64,000 nucleotides of DNA from Fluviicola sp. (GTDB lineage Bacteria; Bacteroidota; Bacteroidia; Flavobacteriales_D; Crocinitomicaceae), in contig JARWZO010000031.1 in the NCBI GenBank assembly GCA_029866325.1, positions 239,131 to 303,130 of the forward strand, given 5' to 3'. The notes beneath the pieces are model-generated. The model did no database searches, was not told the DNA's origin, and saw only the letters and a list, made by a program, of their open reading frames with translations. The position numbers and the translations under genes are program-made. How positions within the stretch are numbered: the stretch's first letter is position 1; each line of letters begins with the position of its first letter. This document shows, piece after piece, positions 63,702 to 64,000 of this stretch.

Positions 63702-64000
63702 TTCGGCAGTATTCCAAGTTTTCAGGCAGTAGATAAAATTACTTATTCCTTTAAACAATCATGGGAATACGTTTCGAACATTAACCGTGTTCAAACATTT
63801 CACATCACTGCCACCAATAAATCTTCAATACCGCAACCAATACAACCAACGATTTTGATAAACAAATTGTTCGCCTATTCAAGCGTTTCAAATGCGTTCG
63901 TAAGGTCAAGTTCTGTCGCTCAATTCCATTGTTTCTGCGCTTGAAAGTTGTATGCTTTTTAATTGGAACAACTCCTTTGTAACCGGAGTATTTGTCTGTA
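63702..64000 (-). mobile_element. End of an IS1-family insertion sequence
   Basis: It contains the 3' end of an IS1-type transposase and, beyond its stop, the sequence ggcagtattccaagttttca followed by ggcagtag near 63704. This looks like a terminal repeat region. The other end lies outside the window, so the inverted repeat and target duplication cannot be checked; the left boundary is approximate. Confidence 0.65.
63805..64000 (-). CDS. IS1-family transposase, C-terminal part
   Basis: The last 64 codons of a transposase running in from beyond the window. The motif NGIERQNLTLRTHLKRLNRR followed by TICLSKSLVVL matches the C-terminal region of IS1 transposases (RIERxNLxLRxHLxRLxRK...SKS), which carries the final Glu of the DDE site. 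The frame is open to the window edge and ends in TGA at 63805-63807. Whether the gene is intact upstream, or made by the IS1 frameshift, cannot be seen. Confidence 0.85.
   Translation of the reverse strand, partial: TDKYSGYKGVVPIKKHTTFKRRNNGIERQNLTLRTHLKRLNRRTICLSKSLVVLVAVLKIYWWQ

Overview
The window comes from a member of the Bacteroidota, most likely the Flavobacteriales. Supporting signs are a TonB-dependent receptor paired with a DUF4249 lipoprotein, type IX secretion cargo together with a SprE/PorW-like lipoprotein, a MurF-alanine racemase fusion, an atp operon without atpD and atpC, a flavobacterial zinc-free type of ribosomal protein L32, and the Bacteroidota -7 promoter element TAnnTTTG upstream of several operons. 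Shine-Dalgarno sequences are mostly not evident. No rRNA, tRNA or CRISPR array was seen.

Layout. 1-4.7 kb: the 3' part of a large YwqK/MORN-like repeat protein, two tandem secreted paralogs and a fossil second copy of the large gene's tail. 4.7-6.7 kb: prfH-rtcB, an RNA-repair and ribosome-rescue pair, with a 54-bp perfect palindrome upstream. 7.2-9.2 kb: an unrecognised cluster of three small single-span membrane paralogs and two to three secreted coiled-coil paralogs, one frameshifted and one reduced to a tail. 9.3-12.6 kb: DUF4249 lipoprotein and TonB-dependent receptor. 12.8-20.2 kb: aminopeptidase, pdxA, then DUF177-rpmF-plsX-fabH-accB-accC (lipid synthesis plus L32). 20.4-29.6 kb: envelope and secreted proteins, RseP, two proteins with T9SS-style C-termini, and YebC flanked by two copies of a dispersed inverted-repeat element. 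30.6-39.0 kb: CvpA, hypothetical proteins, CbpA-CbpM, YceI and SprE. 39.1-44.9 kb: the atp operon (atpZ, a small membrane gene, B, E, F, H, A, G) with a strong terminator-like hairpin between atpE and atpF. 45.0-48.7 kb: a LytTR response regulator and a beta-propeller histidine kinase. 49.0-59.7 kb: a flotillin-like SPFH protein with an N-terminal repeated module, a TPR adenylate cyclase, MurF-Alr, thymidine kinase, an acidic repeat protein and an M28 peptidase.

59.8-64.0 kb is an AT-rich accessory block: six small secreted or lipoprotein genes on one strand, an extra 85-codon gene that lacks any usual start codon, a short fossil resembling the RHS core motif, and the end of an IS1-family insertion sequence. 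With the 7.2-9.2 kb cluster, this is the most plausible place for undescribed biology. I infer decayed polymorphic-toxin/immunity content in the first and a duplicating envelope cassette in the second; neither is proven.

Intergenic DNA is unusually rich in long hairpins, including REP-like palindromes with a shared ACTCGCGAGT core and a roughly 130-bp element ending in CCCACAGATG/CATCTGTGG.
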